DNA from: Archilochus colubris
Lineage: Eukaryota > Chordata > Aves > Apodiformes > Trochilidae
Length of the DNA: 64,000 bases
Assembly (NCBI GenBank): GCA_023079485.1
Contig: CM041115.1
Span: 22,808,863-22,872,862, forward strand
Reading direction: 5' to 3'
Made by a program: the position numbers and the translations under genes. Of this stretch, positions 24,226-36,500 are shown one piece after another; the stretch's first letter is position 1; every line of letters starts with the position of its first letter. The notes below the pieces were generated by a model. That model was not told where the DNA came from. It searched no databases and saw nothing but the letters and a program-made list of their open reading frames with translations.

Positions 24226-25730
24226 TAGGCTACTGTTAAGTTCACCATGACCGGATAATTAGACCTGTGTGGACTCAGGACAAGTAATGCCCAGTGCATG
24301 GAGCTGCCAAAGGCTTCTAGGCAAAGCAGGCAAAAGAAATATAATCATGCACTGGCAGGGGATTGTGTTTTGGAACAGAAAAGGAAAGAAAGGCCAGAAA
24401 GGATCTTATAGAAGGATGAAGATCTGATGGTCAGTTGGACTTTAGCAGGCTATAGGAGACTTAGGGGTGCCATGGATGGAAGTCTGTCATCAGCCTCTGC
24501 ATTAACCAGCTCCTCCCAGCAGTCTCTCCTGACCATCTTGCATCTTTCATGCTCCTGGGCAAAATTCTGAGCTTGTTCCTGCTGCAGCAAGCCCAAGGGA
24601 TGTCCTGGAGCTAGAATTGAATCCTAGTCAAGGGATCTGAACACACTGCTCTGACTGCAAGCAGTGTGAAAATGACTTGAGGGGTCACCACTCTTTCCTA
24701 ATAAGCCCGTGAGCCCTGCTTCCTTTAGCCTTCAACTGTGTGGTGTTTGCCTTACACTGACAGAAACCAGCCAAAAACAGAAGTCAAAGAAGGACATGCA
24801 GCTACAGCAAAGTGTAGCTGATCTAGTAATAGTAGAATTTTGTTTGGGGGGTAACAATATGCTGGAAATGAAGCTTTGTTACTGTGCACATATTTATAGA
24901 TAGGGAAGCAAGCTCTTTTTGCTGCAAGAGTTGCAAACCTTCCATAGTAATTAACTGTGCTTTTAACATATTTCCTCTCTTCATTTGCCTGAATAGTAAA
25001 GGCAAGGCAAAGTGTCTTAAAGTTGTTGAGGCAGCTGCAGCTATGCTACATAGCTAATCTGAGGCACTAAAATCAGCAGAAGTGCAAACCATCATTGTTT
25101 TGCAGTTTGTCTGGCTGTTTTATGCTGGCCACAGAGAAAAACATATGCACATGGTCAAGAATAAACACTGAGCAGTAATTTTCATAGAGATCAATACTGG
25201 CTTTTTTTCATACAATGTCATATGATGCAACTGCATATGTGGGTAAGTGGACACCATCTTCTGGTTTGGTATGGACAGAAAAATGGGTGAAAACCTGGTT
25301 TAGAAGAGAGAACACAAACTGCCTTTGTTTCCTGCTCTGCTGTGAGCATTTTACAGTTACAAGCCACTCATGTACTTTTCCCTGCTGCTCCAGCAGATGA
25401 GGATTGGAAGAAATCTGTCAGGTGTTCATTAAACATCTCCACTGAGGCTGCTAAGTTAATGGAAAGAGGAAGAAGACTGTTTTCTGATATTGATAAAGAT
25501 AAGACACTTTTGACAGGAACACCTACAGACTCAAGTTCAGCAGGATTTTTTTTTCTTGCAAGCTTTCGTGGGTTGGTTTTTCCACCCCCCAAAAGGAATA
25601 ACTGTATGTAAAAGAGAACTGCTACAAAATGACTGGTTTACCTCAAAGTGATCATCCTATCTGCAAAGTGGAAGTGTGGTTGGCTTAAATAGCTCACTTG
25701 CAAAACTTGGAATTTGTCCAGTTCATCACA
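24226..25730. other. Intergenic DNA without recognised content
   Basis: No gene or repeat family recognised. Short open frames only. Confidence 0.55.
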
Positions 25731-25998
25731 GAAATGTTTGGTTGGAAATGGAATTGTTTGGTTGGAAATGGAATTGTTTGGTTGGAATGGACCTTAAAAA
25801 TCAGCTAGTTCCAACCCCTCTGCATGGTTAGGGACACTTACCAAGTTGCTCAAAGTCCCATCCAGCCTGGCCCTGAACACTTACAGGGAGGGAGCATCCA
25901 CAGCTTCCTTGGGCAGCCTGTGCCAGTGTCTCACCATCCTCACAGGAAAGAATTTCTTCCTCATATCTAGTCTAATTCTATGCTCTTCCACTTTAAGA
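25731..25998 (-). mobile_element. CR1 LINE 3' end with an expanded tail
   Basis: The plus strand shows GGTTGGAATGGACC, then CTTGGGCAGCCTGTGCCAGT and CTCACAGGAAAGAATTTCTT, a reverse-oriented CR1 3' region. The first 60 bases (25731-25790) are three tandem copies of a 20-bp unit containing the outermost CR1 sequence (GAATTGTTTGGTTGGAAATG), which is not the usual 8-bp tail repeat. The inner edge near 25998 is approximate. Confidence 0.85.
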
Positions 25999-28239
25999 CT
26001 GAAGACTAGAAATCAATTTGGCTTGTCTCCAGTGTCTGAGAGAGTTCAAAGCATGGTGAGTGTCCATCATTGTCTGTGAAATGCAGCAGTAGAGATGGTG
26101 GTTTAGTTGGAGTGCACTTCAGTATGCAATTATGATTTCTAAAATATGTCTCTGGCTGTGGTTTGTGCTGCAGAAGGTGTACAGGGCAGAGACACATTTC
26201 TGACAGGGTAAATTGCAAGTGTGTGAGTACCAACAAAACGAAAGAAAGGAGACAGCACACTGTGGAACTAACATCTCTCCCCTTTGCCTGGTCACTAGTT
26301 AGACTGGTCCACAAATAAGACTTTTAAAATTAAATTAAGACCTTTGTGCTTATGGCTGATGATGTTAGCATTCAGGAGTGAACCAGTAGTAGAGACCTCA
26401 TGCTTGCAGACAGCCTGAAGCTTTGACACAGAGAAGTGGGTTGCTTCCTACCTACTTTTCCAGGATGACAATGGTGAAAGCTTGCAATCATACAGTAGCA
26501 TGATAAACCATGCAAATGCCAGCTAAGGCTTCTAAGAAAGGCAAAGGAATGTAAGTATTATTAATAGAGTTGTGCTGGCTTCTGATACTTAGTGAAGCTT
26601 AGGAGGATGCCATCGTGTTTCTTCCTCCTGATGGCTGCTCTCTGCCACGTGGTGCTGTGGACATGCCCCAGCGATCTGCAAGCACTCCTAGGTTCTTCCT
26701 TCAGCTTGCACTGTTGAGGGTGAGCTGTGAGGATAATGCTCCCCTTGGAAGAGTACCCATGCTGTTTCTTCTTCCCTAGTACAGAAGTCATTGTTTTGCT
26801 GGAGGCAATGTATTCTGCCAGCTGAAACAGACATTTTGGTATCCTCTGAGGTTAAGACTCCTCTCTGGCAGGAAGATCACGTTGAGTAAAGGCTTGCCAA
26901 CAGAGGGATGTTTGTGCCAGCAAAATACTTGTGCAGGCGAGTGTTATAATGACAGGCTGCTAGGACTATCCCTGTCCTCCAGGAATTCAAGGTATTTCTT
27001 AATGTTTCAGAGCATTCTGAAGTCAAAACCACTAGATTTTGCCAGCTAGAGTGTGGGCAGCATACAAGACTGTTGTGACAGTCAAACTGATGGCAGAGCG
27101 GAGGGAGGACAGAGACGTAGTATCTCAGCAGCAGGGAAGGGATGAAGGCTTCATATATCAGAGAGGGACCGTGGTGCCAACAGTCTGGCACAGGTCCCAC
27201 AGAAGGTTAAATTTTTCAAGAGAGATGGGAGCAGCGGAGTTGCTTTAAAGTGTGGACAGCCAGCAACAGCATTACCATGGATATGGGAAATGGGGGAAAT
27301 GTTTCTGAGGAGGGCTGCTTCCCATAGTGCTGTGGTCCTCAGACCTGAAGGATGTTCTCGTACAGTGCTCAGGGATGAGGCTGTGTGATTGCCTTGCTAC
27401 TGTCATGCTCCTGGGAGCATTTTGCAGTGACAAGGTTCTGAATTATTGGTGTGCTGAGTTCTTATTGAGCCACAATATGTTAAAATAGGATTAAATATTC
27501 ATACAGAGATAAGAATATGCTGTGTACACTAGTGTGGAAAGTGGAATTCTGCCAGGCACATTAAACCTAGGCTTGTTAAAAAATCTATGTTGTCACAGAG
27601 TACAGAAAACTCTTGATCAAGCTGACTGTAGATGTGTTTTCAAACATACAAAAACATACAACAAAACAAAACCAAAAAACAAACATACAAAAACCTTTCA
27701 AAAATGTCTTTGCAACCTTTATACCTTGGTAACTTCTGGTCATCTGCTTTTGAGCCAACTTTCATCTTTGTTATGCTTTCGGAAAATTACAGATCAGAGT
27801 GGTTTTGGAACGTTGAGTTTTATAGTACAAGAGCCCATCAAACCAGGCTGATAACTAAGAAAGTGCTTCTGCTCAACTTCTTCTAGTGATCAGCTTTGTT
27901 GCTGTCAAGGAGACTGGAAATGTACTTTATGTGACTCTCAGCCAAATGCTAAGTGTGCATGAAACATTTTGTGTTTCCTAGCTGTTGGTGCCATTAATCT
28001 TTCACAGGATAATCTAAGTTGAGTGGGAGCTAAGGATATCCCTCATCCAACCTCCAGTTGAAAGCCAGCCATGAAGCCAGACCAGGTTGCTTCAGGGACT
28101 TATCCAGTTGAATCTTAAAAATCTTGATAAATATTTCTTAAAGAATAATCTAGCCTCCCTACTGAGTATTTGAAGAATACCTCATTTGTGCTCTTCAGTG
28201 TTGAACTACGTGTGTGCTTTACCAGACTCAGACCAAGGC
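25999..28239. other. Intergenic DNA without recognised gene
   Basis: An A/C-rich low-complexity stretch (CAAACATACA words) lies at 27635-27700. No coding potential is supported. Confidence 0.55.
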
Positions 28240-30568
28240 ATGCAGGCTCTGTATTTTAGGGACTGTTTTGATAGTATAGAGCTTGATGATAATAGTGATG
28301 ATAATGTTGAGTGTTTATGGGTAAGGATGAGGGGAAAGACAAGCAAGGGGGAGATCCTGTTGTGTGTCTGTTATACACCAGGATGAGGAGGCAGATGAAG
28401 AATTCTACATGAAGATGGCAGGGGTCTCACAATTGCTAGCCCTTGTTCTGGTGAGGGGCTTCAACCTGCCAGATGTCTGCTAGAAGTATAACATAGCAGA
28501 GAGGATACAGTCCTCAAGTGTATGGAAGATAACTTCCTGTCACAGCTGGTAAGTGAGCCTTCCTGAGGAGGTGCCTTCACTAGATCTGCTTTTCACAAAC
28601 AGGGGGGGATGTAGTGGTCGGGGACCATCTTGGGCTTAGTGACCATGAAATGGTGAAGTTCTCATTTGTTGGTAAAGTAAGGAGAGGTGTTAGCAAAACC
28701 TCCACCATGGATTTCCAGAGGCAGGCTTTGGGCTGTTCAGGACATTGGCTGGGAGAGTGCCTTGGGAGACAGTCCTAAAGGACAGAGGGGTCCAGGAAGG
28801 CTGGACATTGTTCAAGAAGGAAATCTTAAAAGCACAGGAGTGGGCTGTGCCCATGCACCATAAGACAAAATGGCAGGGAAGATGACTGCTCTGGCTGTAC
28901 AGGGAGCTCAACCTGGCCACTGTCAGAAGGGACAAAAAAAGTTTTTACAGATACATGACTAACAAAAAGAGAGGCAGGGAATCTCCATGCTTCATTGGAT
29001 GCCAGGGGAAACACTGCAACCAAGGATGAGGAAAAGCCTGAGATACTTAATACCCTTCTTCACCTCAGTCTTCATTAGTCAGACCAGCCACCCTCAGGGT
29101 ATTCAGCCTCCTGAGCTGGCAGATAAAGACAAAGAGCCCATAATACAAATTCCCCATAATACAGGAGGAAGCAGTTAACAGCCTGTTATGGCACCCAGAC
29201 ACTCACAGGTCTATGGGGCTGGATGGAATCCAACTGAGAGTATTGAGGGAGCTGGCAGAGGAGCTAAGCCTCTTTCCATCATTTACCATCAGGTAAACCA
29301 ACAGGGAGGTCCCAGATGACTGGAGGGGATCAGACCCAGCCACCCTGGCTTCAGGAAAGGCAGGTTCTGATTGACCAACCTGGTCTTGTTCTATGACCAT
29401 ACAACCTGCCGAGTGGGTGAAAGGCTGTGGATGTTGTCTACCTGGATTTTAGCAAAGCCTTTGACACTGTCTTCCCCAGCATTCTTCTAGAGAAGTTGGA
29501 GAATCATGGCATAGGCAGATGTACTCTTCACTGGGGTAAAAACTGGTTACATGACAGGGCCCAGAGAGTTGTAGTTGATGGATTTAAACCCAGATGGCCA
29601 CCAGTGGCATTCCCTAAGGTTCAGTATTGGGGCCAGTCTTGTTCAATATCTTTGCCAATGATCTAGATGAGGGGATTCAGTGCTTTCTCAGTAAGCTTGC
29701 AGACAGCACCAACCTGGCTGGAAGGTGGATCTGCAAAGGGGCCTGGACAGGCTGGACCAGTAGGCCAAGGTTAGTAAAATGAGGTTTAAAAAGGCCAAGT
29801 GCCAGGTCCTGCACTTTGGTCACAACAACTACAGGCTTGGGGATGAGGGGCTGGAAAGCTGTCAGGCAGAAGAGGACCTGGGGGTGCTGGCCAAGAGCTG
29901 GCTGAACATGAGCCAGCAGTGTGCTCAGGTGGCCAAGAAGGCCAGCAGCATCCTGGCTGCTGTCAGGAACAGTGTGACCAGCAGGAGCAGGGAAGTGACC
30001 ATATCCCTGTACTCAGCCCTGGTGAGGGCACACTTCACATACTGTGCTCAGTTCTGGGCCCCTCACTACAGGAAAGACATTGAAGTGCTGGAGGGCATTC
30101 AGAGAAGGACAACCAAGCTCTACGAGGAGAGACTGAGGGAACTGGGAATGTTTAGTTAGCAGAAATGGGGCTGAGAGGAGACCTTATTGCTCTCTACAGC
30201 TACCTGAAAGGAGGCTGTAGGGAGGTGGGTGTTTGCTTTTTCTCTCAAGTGAATAATGATACAACTGGAGGAAATGGCCTGAAGTTGCACCAGAGGAGGT
30301 TTAGAGTAGGTAAAAGAAGAATTTCTTTAGTGAGAGAGTAGCTAGACATTGGAATGGGCTGCCCAGGAGGTGGTGGATCCACCATCCCTGGATGTATTTA
30401 AAATCGGTGTAGATGAGGCACTTCAGGACATGAGTGGACAGGGTGATATTATATACATATTGATATATGTATTTTATTTCTTTTTTTTTGGGGGGGGGTA
30501 TGTTGATGTTTGGACACAGTGATCTTAGAGGTCTTTTCCAACTGTGTCAATTCTATGATTCAGTGATT
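28240..30568 (+). mobile_element. CR1 LINE, 2.3-kb copy covering endonuclease to 3' tail, degraded
   Basis: On the plus strand the motifs follow the CR1 ORF2 order. The C-terminal endonuclease comes first (SIELDDNSDDNVECLWVRMR, then GKTSKGEILLCVCYTPG), with its end broken by a stop near 28384. A linker remnant follows, then the reverse transcriptase ([26 protein letters not shown]). Next are [40 protein letters not shown] and [20 protein letters not shown]. It closes at the 3' UTR and tail (GATCTTAGAGGTC, TTCTATGATTCAGTGATT). Frames are broken many times, so it cannot encode a working protein. The 3' region carries an AT-rich plus T9G9 insertion at about 30444-30500. This is the most complete CR1 in the window, but still 5' truncated. 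Confidence 0.92.
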
Positions 30569-33500
30569 ATTTATGCTGGCTCAGTGCACCATCCTCCATA
30601 AACACATCATCTATAGGGTTGCATGCATTGTTTGAGATGCATTTGTCTGTTAGTATTTGTGCTTTTCTTCCCTTGGTATTATTTTAAGAGATTAGCAATT
30701 TGCAGGTTTCTTTCCTAAGCATTTACTGTTTGTCACATTTCCCTTTATGCTTCCTCATCTTCTTCAGCCACTCAATGCAGTCCAAGTTTCCAATCCTTTT
30801 GCCTCTCTGATCCCACACTTCTCCCAGCATTATCTTGTTACTCTGAACAGCCTCCTCACGTCAATAGACATGTGTGTATATAATTATGCAGAACAGCAAT
30901 GTTAAAGGGAAAATATGATGACAAGGTAAAACAATTACAAATTCAGTAAGGACTGCCAGCAGTCTCGTTTTATATTCCCACATGTACGTGGCTGAACAAG
31001 CTGCTGATAATTACATGATCAAGTTGTTTTTTCCCCAAAGCCCTTCTTTGTTCCTTTGAGAAGATGTGACTCTGTATGTGAGTCAGGGCCATGTATTGAA
31101 GGAAACTTCACTGTTGCTGGAGCTGAATGTTTTGTTATGAAAGGGACTAATAATTGCAAGAAAAACAAAAGGATAGCCTTGTGGTTCATAAGGCTGACTA
31201 CTGCCCGGGATAGACTGATGACACTTGACTTGTATCAGATTTTGGTGGTGCAAAGCAAGTAGCTTGCACCCAAATTCTCATGGGCGGTTATGCTGGGCAT
31301 TTGCTAATGGATACCTGACATCAGAAACTGTGTCTTCACAGATTGAACTGAAGTCAATATTAAAGATTTGTTTTAAAAGTACAAAGAAAAGGCTGACTCT
31401 TTCTGTATTCTTAACACGTTGTCCCTTTCATGTTTCAATGAAGACATCAAAGACTTGAAAGGAGGCACATCTTGTTTAAGGCAGCATTGAGAATGTTTCT
31501 CAAGTTCCAAAATGAAAGCAAACACAATCAGATATGATGGTTATAATGAGAGTACTCAATTAATATGTGCATTCATGATGGAAGCTCCACAAACACCAAA
31601 AGGAGGAAACCTCTTTAACAGTTGATGCCAGACTTAGAGCTGTCCATTATGGGGCACACTCTGACCAAAGGCAATAAAAACAAATTGTAATTGATAAGAG
31701 CTTTGTTCAAGCAGGGAGACTGACAATTAACTTCTCTAGTTACAGGGCCGCAGCATGTGCATGCAGGACAGGGGATGCTAGTGGAGATGCTGTTGGGTTC
31801 CAGCCTCTTCCAGCCCCAGCTGGCACCAAGACTCTGGAGAAAGAAAACAGTGTGTGTTGTCCAGTGTGTGTGGTCCTTGGTGTCCTGTACATCCCCAAAG
31901 GCATACTACCCCATGAACCACACTGAAATGAGCCAAGCAAAAGACATGGCTTTAACATGAGGAGAAGTGATGACTGCTGTTTCACTCAGGGCTGGTAAAG
32001 CTGTGGCATCCCCAGGCAGTCCTGTCACAGGGACAGGCTTCTCACATTCTTACTTTCAACAGCTGGACCAGAAACTAATTGTTTTCGTAGCCCCAGTCCT
32101 GTAGGTAGTCATTATCTCTGCCAATGTCAAGCATGCAAACAAGAGAGACCAAGTTCCCTGTAAAACCTTTGGGTTTGGAATTTTCTAAGTAAGGTTTCTG
32201 GCTTCATAAACATAATGGATTTTTTTGGCTTGGGGCTTTTTTTTTTGGTGTTGTGGGTGACAGGCTGAGGCAAGAAAGATGAGATGTAAGCATGTGACTC
32301 TCAAGCTGCCTTTACTTACAATTTAATTACATAAATCTATTACTCAGTATTTACTGAGACTTCAGCTTGTTTTGGAGTGAAGTTTAAGAAGAAATATGAG
32401 GAAAAAAAAGCTGGTAAAACTGAACCCTTCCACTGGAGCTTGCACTGGCTGCTTCTCACCTCCAACCTCTCAACACAACCTCTCAACAATGAAGTCTGTC
32501 ACTTGACTTCCAGGCATGAAATAGGAGGTGTGACCTTTATAGGGCAGAACTCTTTCAAAGCTTGAGAGGGGCCTCAGCATTCAACCCAGTGTGGGGGTGT
32601 GATGTGATCTGACATCGCAGGACAACTCATGCCTAAACTGCTGGGAAGCCCTTTTCCTCAGATTCTGCCCTATGTCCTTATTCCTGTGTGATGGAATGGT
32701 GTCTTTTGATAGGAAGTGTGCTGCTTACCTTCAGTTTCTACCAAGGACGGAGAAATAGGAAACAAATATATAAACTGCTCATGCCTGGAAAACAGTAGCA
32801 CTTTACTGACTCTTGCTTCTGTGATCAGTCTGACAATGTGGAGTTTGAAGCGTGATTTAGGTAATGCTGGTGTGAGATGAGTCAAAGAGGACTGCACGCA
32901 TGTTGCACAACTTCCTTATAAAAAGTGTTAACCAGCTAATATGACATTGAGCATTTCAGGGCATAAATTTCAAGCATGCAAGTAACAGGTGTCCCTACAA
33001 AACGCTGGACCCCTCAGGAGAAATTGCTCTTTAAATACCCAAGTGAGCACATTTGTTTTGGTGACAGGTCACTAAGCAACCTGCACTGCACCCAGATAAC
33101 ACAGTCTCAGCAGTGCTTTCCAGTACAGTTGGCATCTTTGGTGTTGTATCACCATACCATGAGTTAGCACTGAAGAAAGCTGCGGGGCTTTATCTGTGGG
33201 AAAACAGTCTGTGGAGGCTTAAGGATTCCATGTACACATCAATATGATTGTATGAAATCGTTTATTAACAACTTGCACTCACTTTATATAAAGAAGTCTT
33301 GTTTACACCATCTTATCATGCAGGTGGCTTTGTATTCCAATTGCACAAAACATTCTCACGGAAAGATTCTTCTCACATAATTATTTTTCTCTTCTGTTGC
33401 CAATTAAGTTATCTCTTTCCCATTAGCTCATTCTCAGAAAGCCTCTAACTAGGCCTCAGTAACCATTAACCCAATGTGGCCTAAATTGAAGTAAGTCAGG

Positions 33501-36500
33501 ATTGCTCACAACCTGTATATTTCTGAACTGTTTCCCCAACATTTATCCACTGCAAAACTGCAGGGATAGATATAAAATTATGCCAGTGGTTTCAAGTATT
33601 AATTCAAAAGCAGGTACACAGGCTTAAAGGTTTTGGTTTTAGATCATATACAGTATTGTCAGTTTTGCTACTGACAGTAGTTAGCAGGGAAATGGATCAA
33701 CACCTACAAAAGTCCAGATTCAAATATGATAATTTCAGCATAAAAATTAATCTTCTCTGAACACTGGTAGAAAGTATATTTTTGCTGCAAAAATTAGATG
33801 CAACTAAACTGGCTGAAAATGTGTTGGAGAGGAAAAAAGGGACAATATCTTTTAGAGTGTTAGTGTGTGTGAAATACAACAGCACATGTCTCTGAAACCC
33901 GAAAAATCTAGGTGGCCACTGTCCTGTCCTTTGCTTTCCATGAAGGAGCCACCTCCTTGGGAAACCAGGAGCTGCAGGGTGCTTTGCCATGACATAACCC
34001 AGACCAGAGCATGTCCTTACTTTTGTTGATGCAAAGCTTGGTAAAGCTTCCAGCAAGCAAACTAGCTGAGAAGTATGAGATCTGCAAAGTACAAGTTTCT
34101 AACTCCTCTTTGCTGGCTAAAGTGAGCTACCTCAGAGCATGATCTGGCCCCAGGATGGAGGAATAAGAGGAGGGAATAAACCAAAACATCAAAAATTATC
34201 TTAGTAAACCAAATGAAAAAGTATTACTGAGCCATTAAATAATACTTACGTAGAAAAAATGAATTGGTGTGAGTGGAAAGGCTGGGTATGGGGACTGGAA
34301 AGGCTGGGTATGGGGACTTGCAGTGTGCCTGGACATGGCTCCATGTTTTTCTTTTATAACAAGAAAAGCAGCCAGAATGTAATCCTTCAAGCTGAATTTT
34401 CTGCTTCATTTCCTCAATGTCACAACCTCAATGCCACAGTATGTTTTAAATGCCTGCATTTACTAAAATATAAGTTACTTGAGCATGGAGACATATGAAT
34501 AACAAAGATTTATTTGATGCCCCCTGTTATCCTTAAGCAACAGCAGAACATATTTCCCCAGTGAAGTGTGTGACTGATGTAAAACGAGTGTGATGCTAAT
34601 CTTGTCCAAAGGCTTATGAGGAAAAAATGCTTTTTTCATTTTGAAGAAATACTGGTTTCAAAGGAGATTAAAGTCAGATATTAATTAGCACTAGTTTTAC
34701 AAGAGAACTCTAGAAGGATGCATTTGTTAGACAGTCTCTTTATCTTGAATTCACTGGATTTCCATATTATTTTAAGCCCAGCTCCCAAAATGTATTTTTT
34801 AAAGCTCACCCCATCTCCCAACAGCACGGTTGCGACTTGGTAAGAGGGTGTAACATTTGTGGGACAGTATAAAGGATCAAAGACAAACTTCTTTCGACAG
34901 TGTAGCTGCTTAGTTATGTTGCCTGTCTCTCTCACCTACCATGATGATGTTTACAGCAGCTCTCTGGTTTATGGGTCTATACATTTGTTAATACCAAATA
35001 TCTTCACACTGCCAGCAGCCCACTCAGCTCTAATCTCTTCAGGTCATATTGCAGCTCATTTGTCTGGTCACAACTGAACTGGTACCCATAAAATCCTCAG
35101 GAGAACAGTAATGCAAACAAATGCAACAAACACAGAACACATAGGTATTTTTTCTCTGTCCTCTTTTCCCTTTCCAAATTTGCTTAGTTTTACAAGGGGG
35201 AAGCTTTTAGTTTTACTAAGGAAAGAACAGATGTCCCTTTTGCTCTGAGACAGGTAGATGCTGCTGATGGTATGGCAAGCCCCAAAGAATGTATGTGTGT
35301 CTGTGTATAGTTAATGCTATTCAGGGAGACCCTCAGCATCTCTGCTCTGTATCAGGACAAGAGGGGTCTGTGAAGAGAATTTATCTCCCAGCCCATCAGC
35401 TGATACAGACTGGTGATCAAGCAGCAGCAGTGACTGCAATGACTTGGTGCATGGGCTGGGTGCCTCCTGCCTGCCATCCACTCAGCAGACAGGTTTGGTG
35501 GACTCGGCTGCTCAGCTGGTGCTTTTGTTTGGTTTTTGTCTGTTTGTGGGAAGGGGGGGTGTTTGTTTTGGGGAGCTGTGGAAGGAGCAAGTGCTGGCAG
35601 CTGACCTGCAGTGGAAGATCCTGAGTGGCAGCAGAACTGCCACCCATGAGTCCCTGCCACTGCTTGCTGTGAGGCTCTCCCCTGCCAGCTGAGAGAGAGC
35701 AATGCAGTGCAAGTATAAATGGCACCTTAGTAGCTGTGGCAGCTCAGCAGGGAGAGTACAGCCAAGAAATGTGCTCATGAGCATTGTGTCTACAGGTACT
35801 GCAGCATCTTAATTCTAGAAGCCAATATGGGAACTGGCAGTCCCAGCTCTCCTCCTGGCCACCTCTCTCATAGCTGCAATCTGAGAACTGCTGATTTAAT
35901 GCAACACAAGAAGAGTCGGCCATGAAAGGGAACAACCCATCTCCTGAAAATACCATTTACATTTATAATTTACTGAAATACCCAAGATGTAGAGTAACTT
36001 ATCTTGCTAGCACCAGCATGTGCCAACTTCTAGTAAATTACTTAAGTCTATTAATTTCAAATGCATCCACTTATTTTGTGTGTTTGACTTTAGACATCCC
36101 TGAACTGGAAAAATGAAGCACTCAGAAAGTGGTAGTGGGAACTCAGATTTCTCAACAGCAGTGCAAATAAAGCCTTGAGCATTGCAGGATGGGCAGAGGA
36201 CACAAGGAGATCCCAATGAATGATGAACTGAGTTGATGCCTTGCAAAAACTGGAATAAATAAGTGGTTAAGGAAATTCTATGGTTCATTTTGCTTGCTTT
36301 TGATGTAATTCTTCACATGATTAACAGTGATGAGTGCTTATGAATCCTTGGGATCACCATTCTTCATAAACAGATTTAAAATAACATTTTAAAAATAAAA
36401 ACAGTTCCATGTTTGTTGCAGAAGGAGTCAAAATAGTGCTGGTCTTGTCCTTTTTAAAATTTACATCATCTTTTCTTCATGATTCCTTGCATATCTGTTT

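Noticed and set aside
29427..30159. Reverse-transcriptase-like frames as an intact retroelement gene
   Set aside because: Multiple frame breaks and missing segments; a degraded CR1.
35289..35784. Cluster of overlapping 80-115-codon frames as a gene
   Set aside because: Six-frame openness in a GC-rich patch, with no splice-consistent frame and no recognisable domain.
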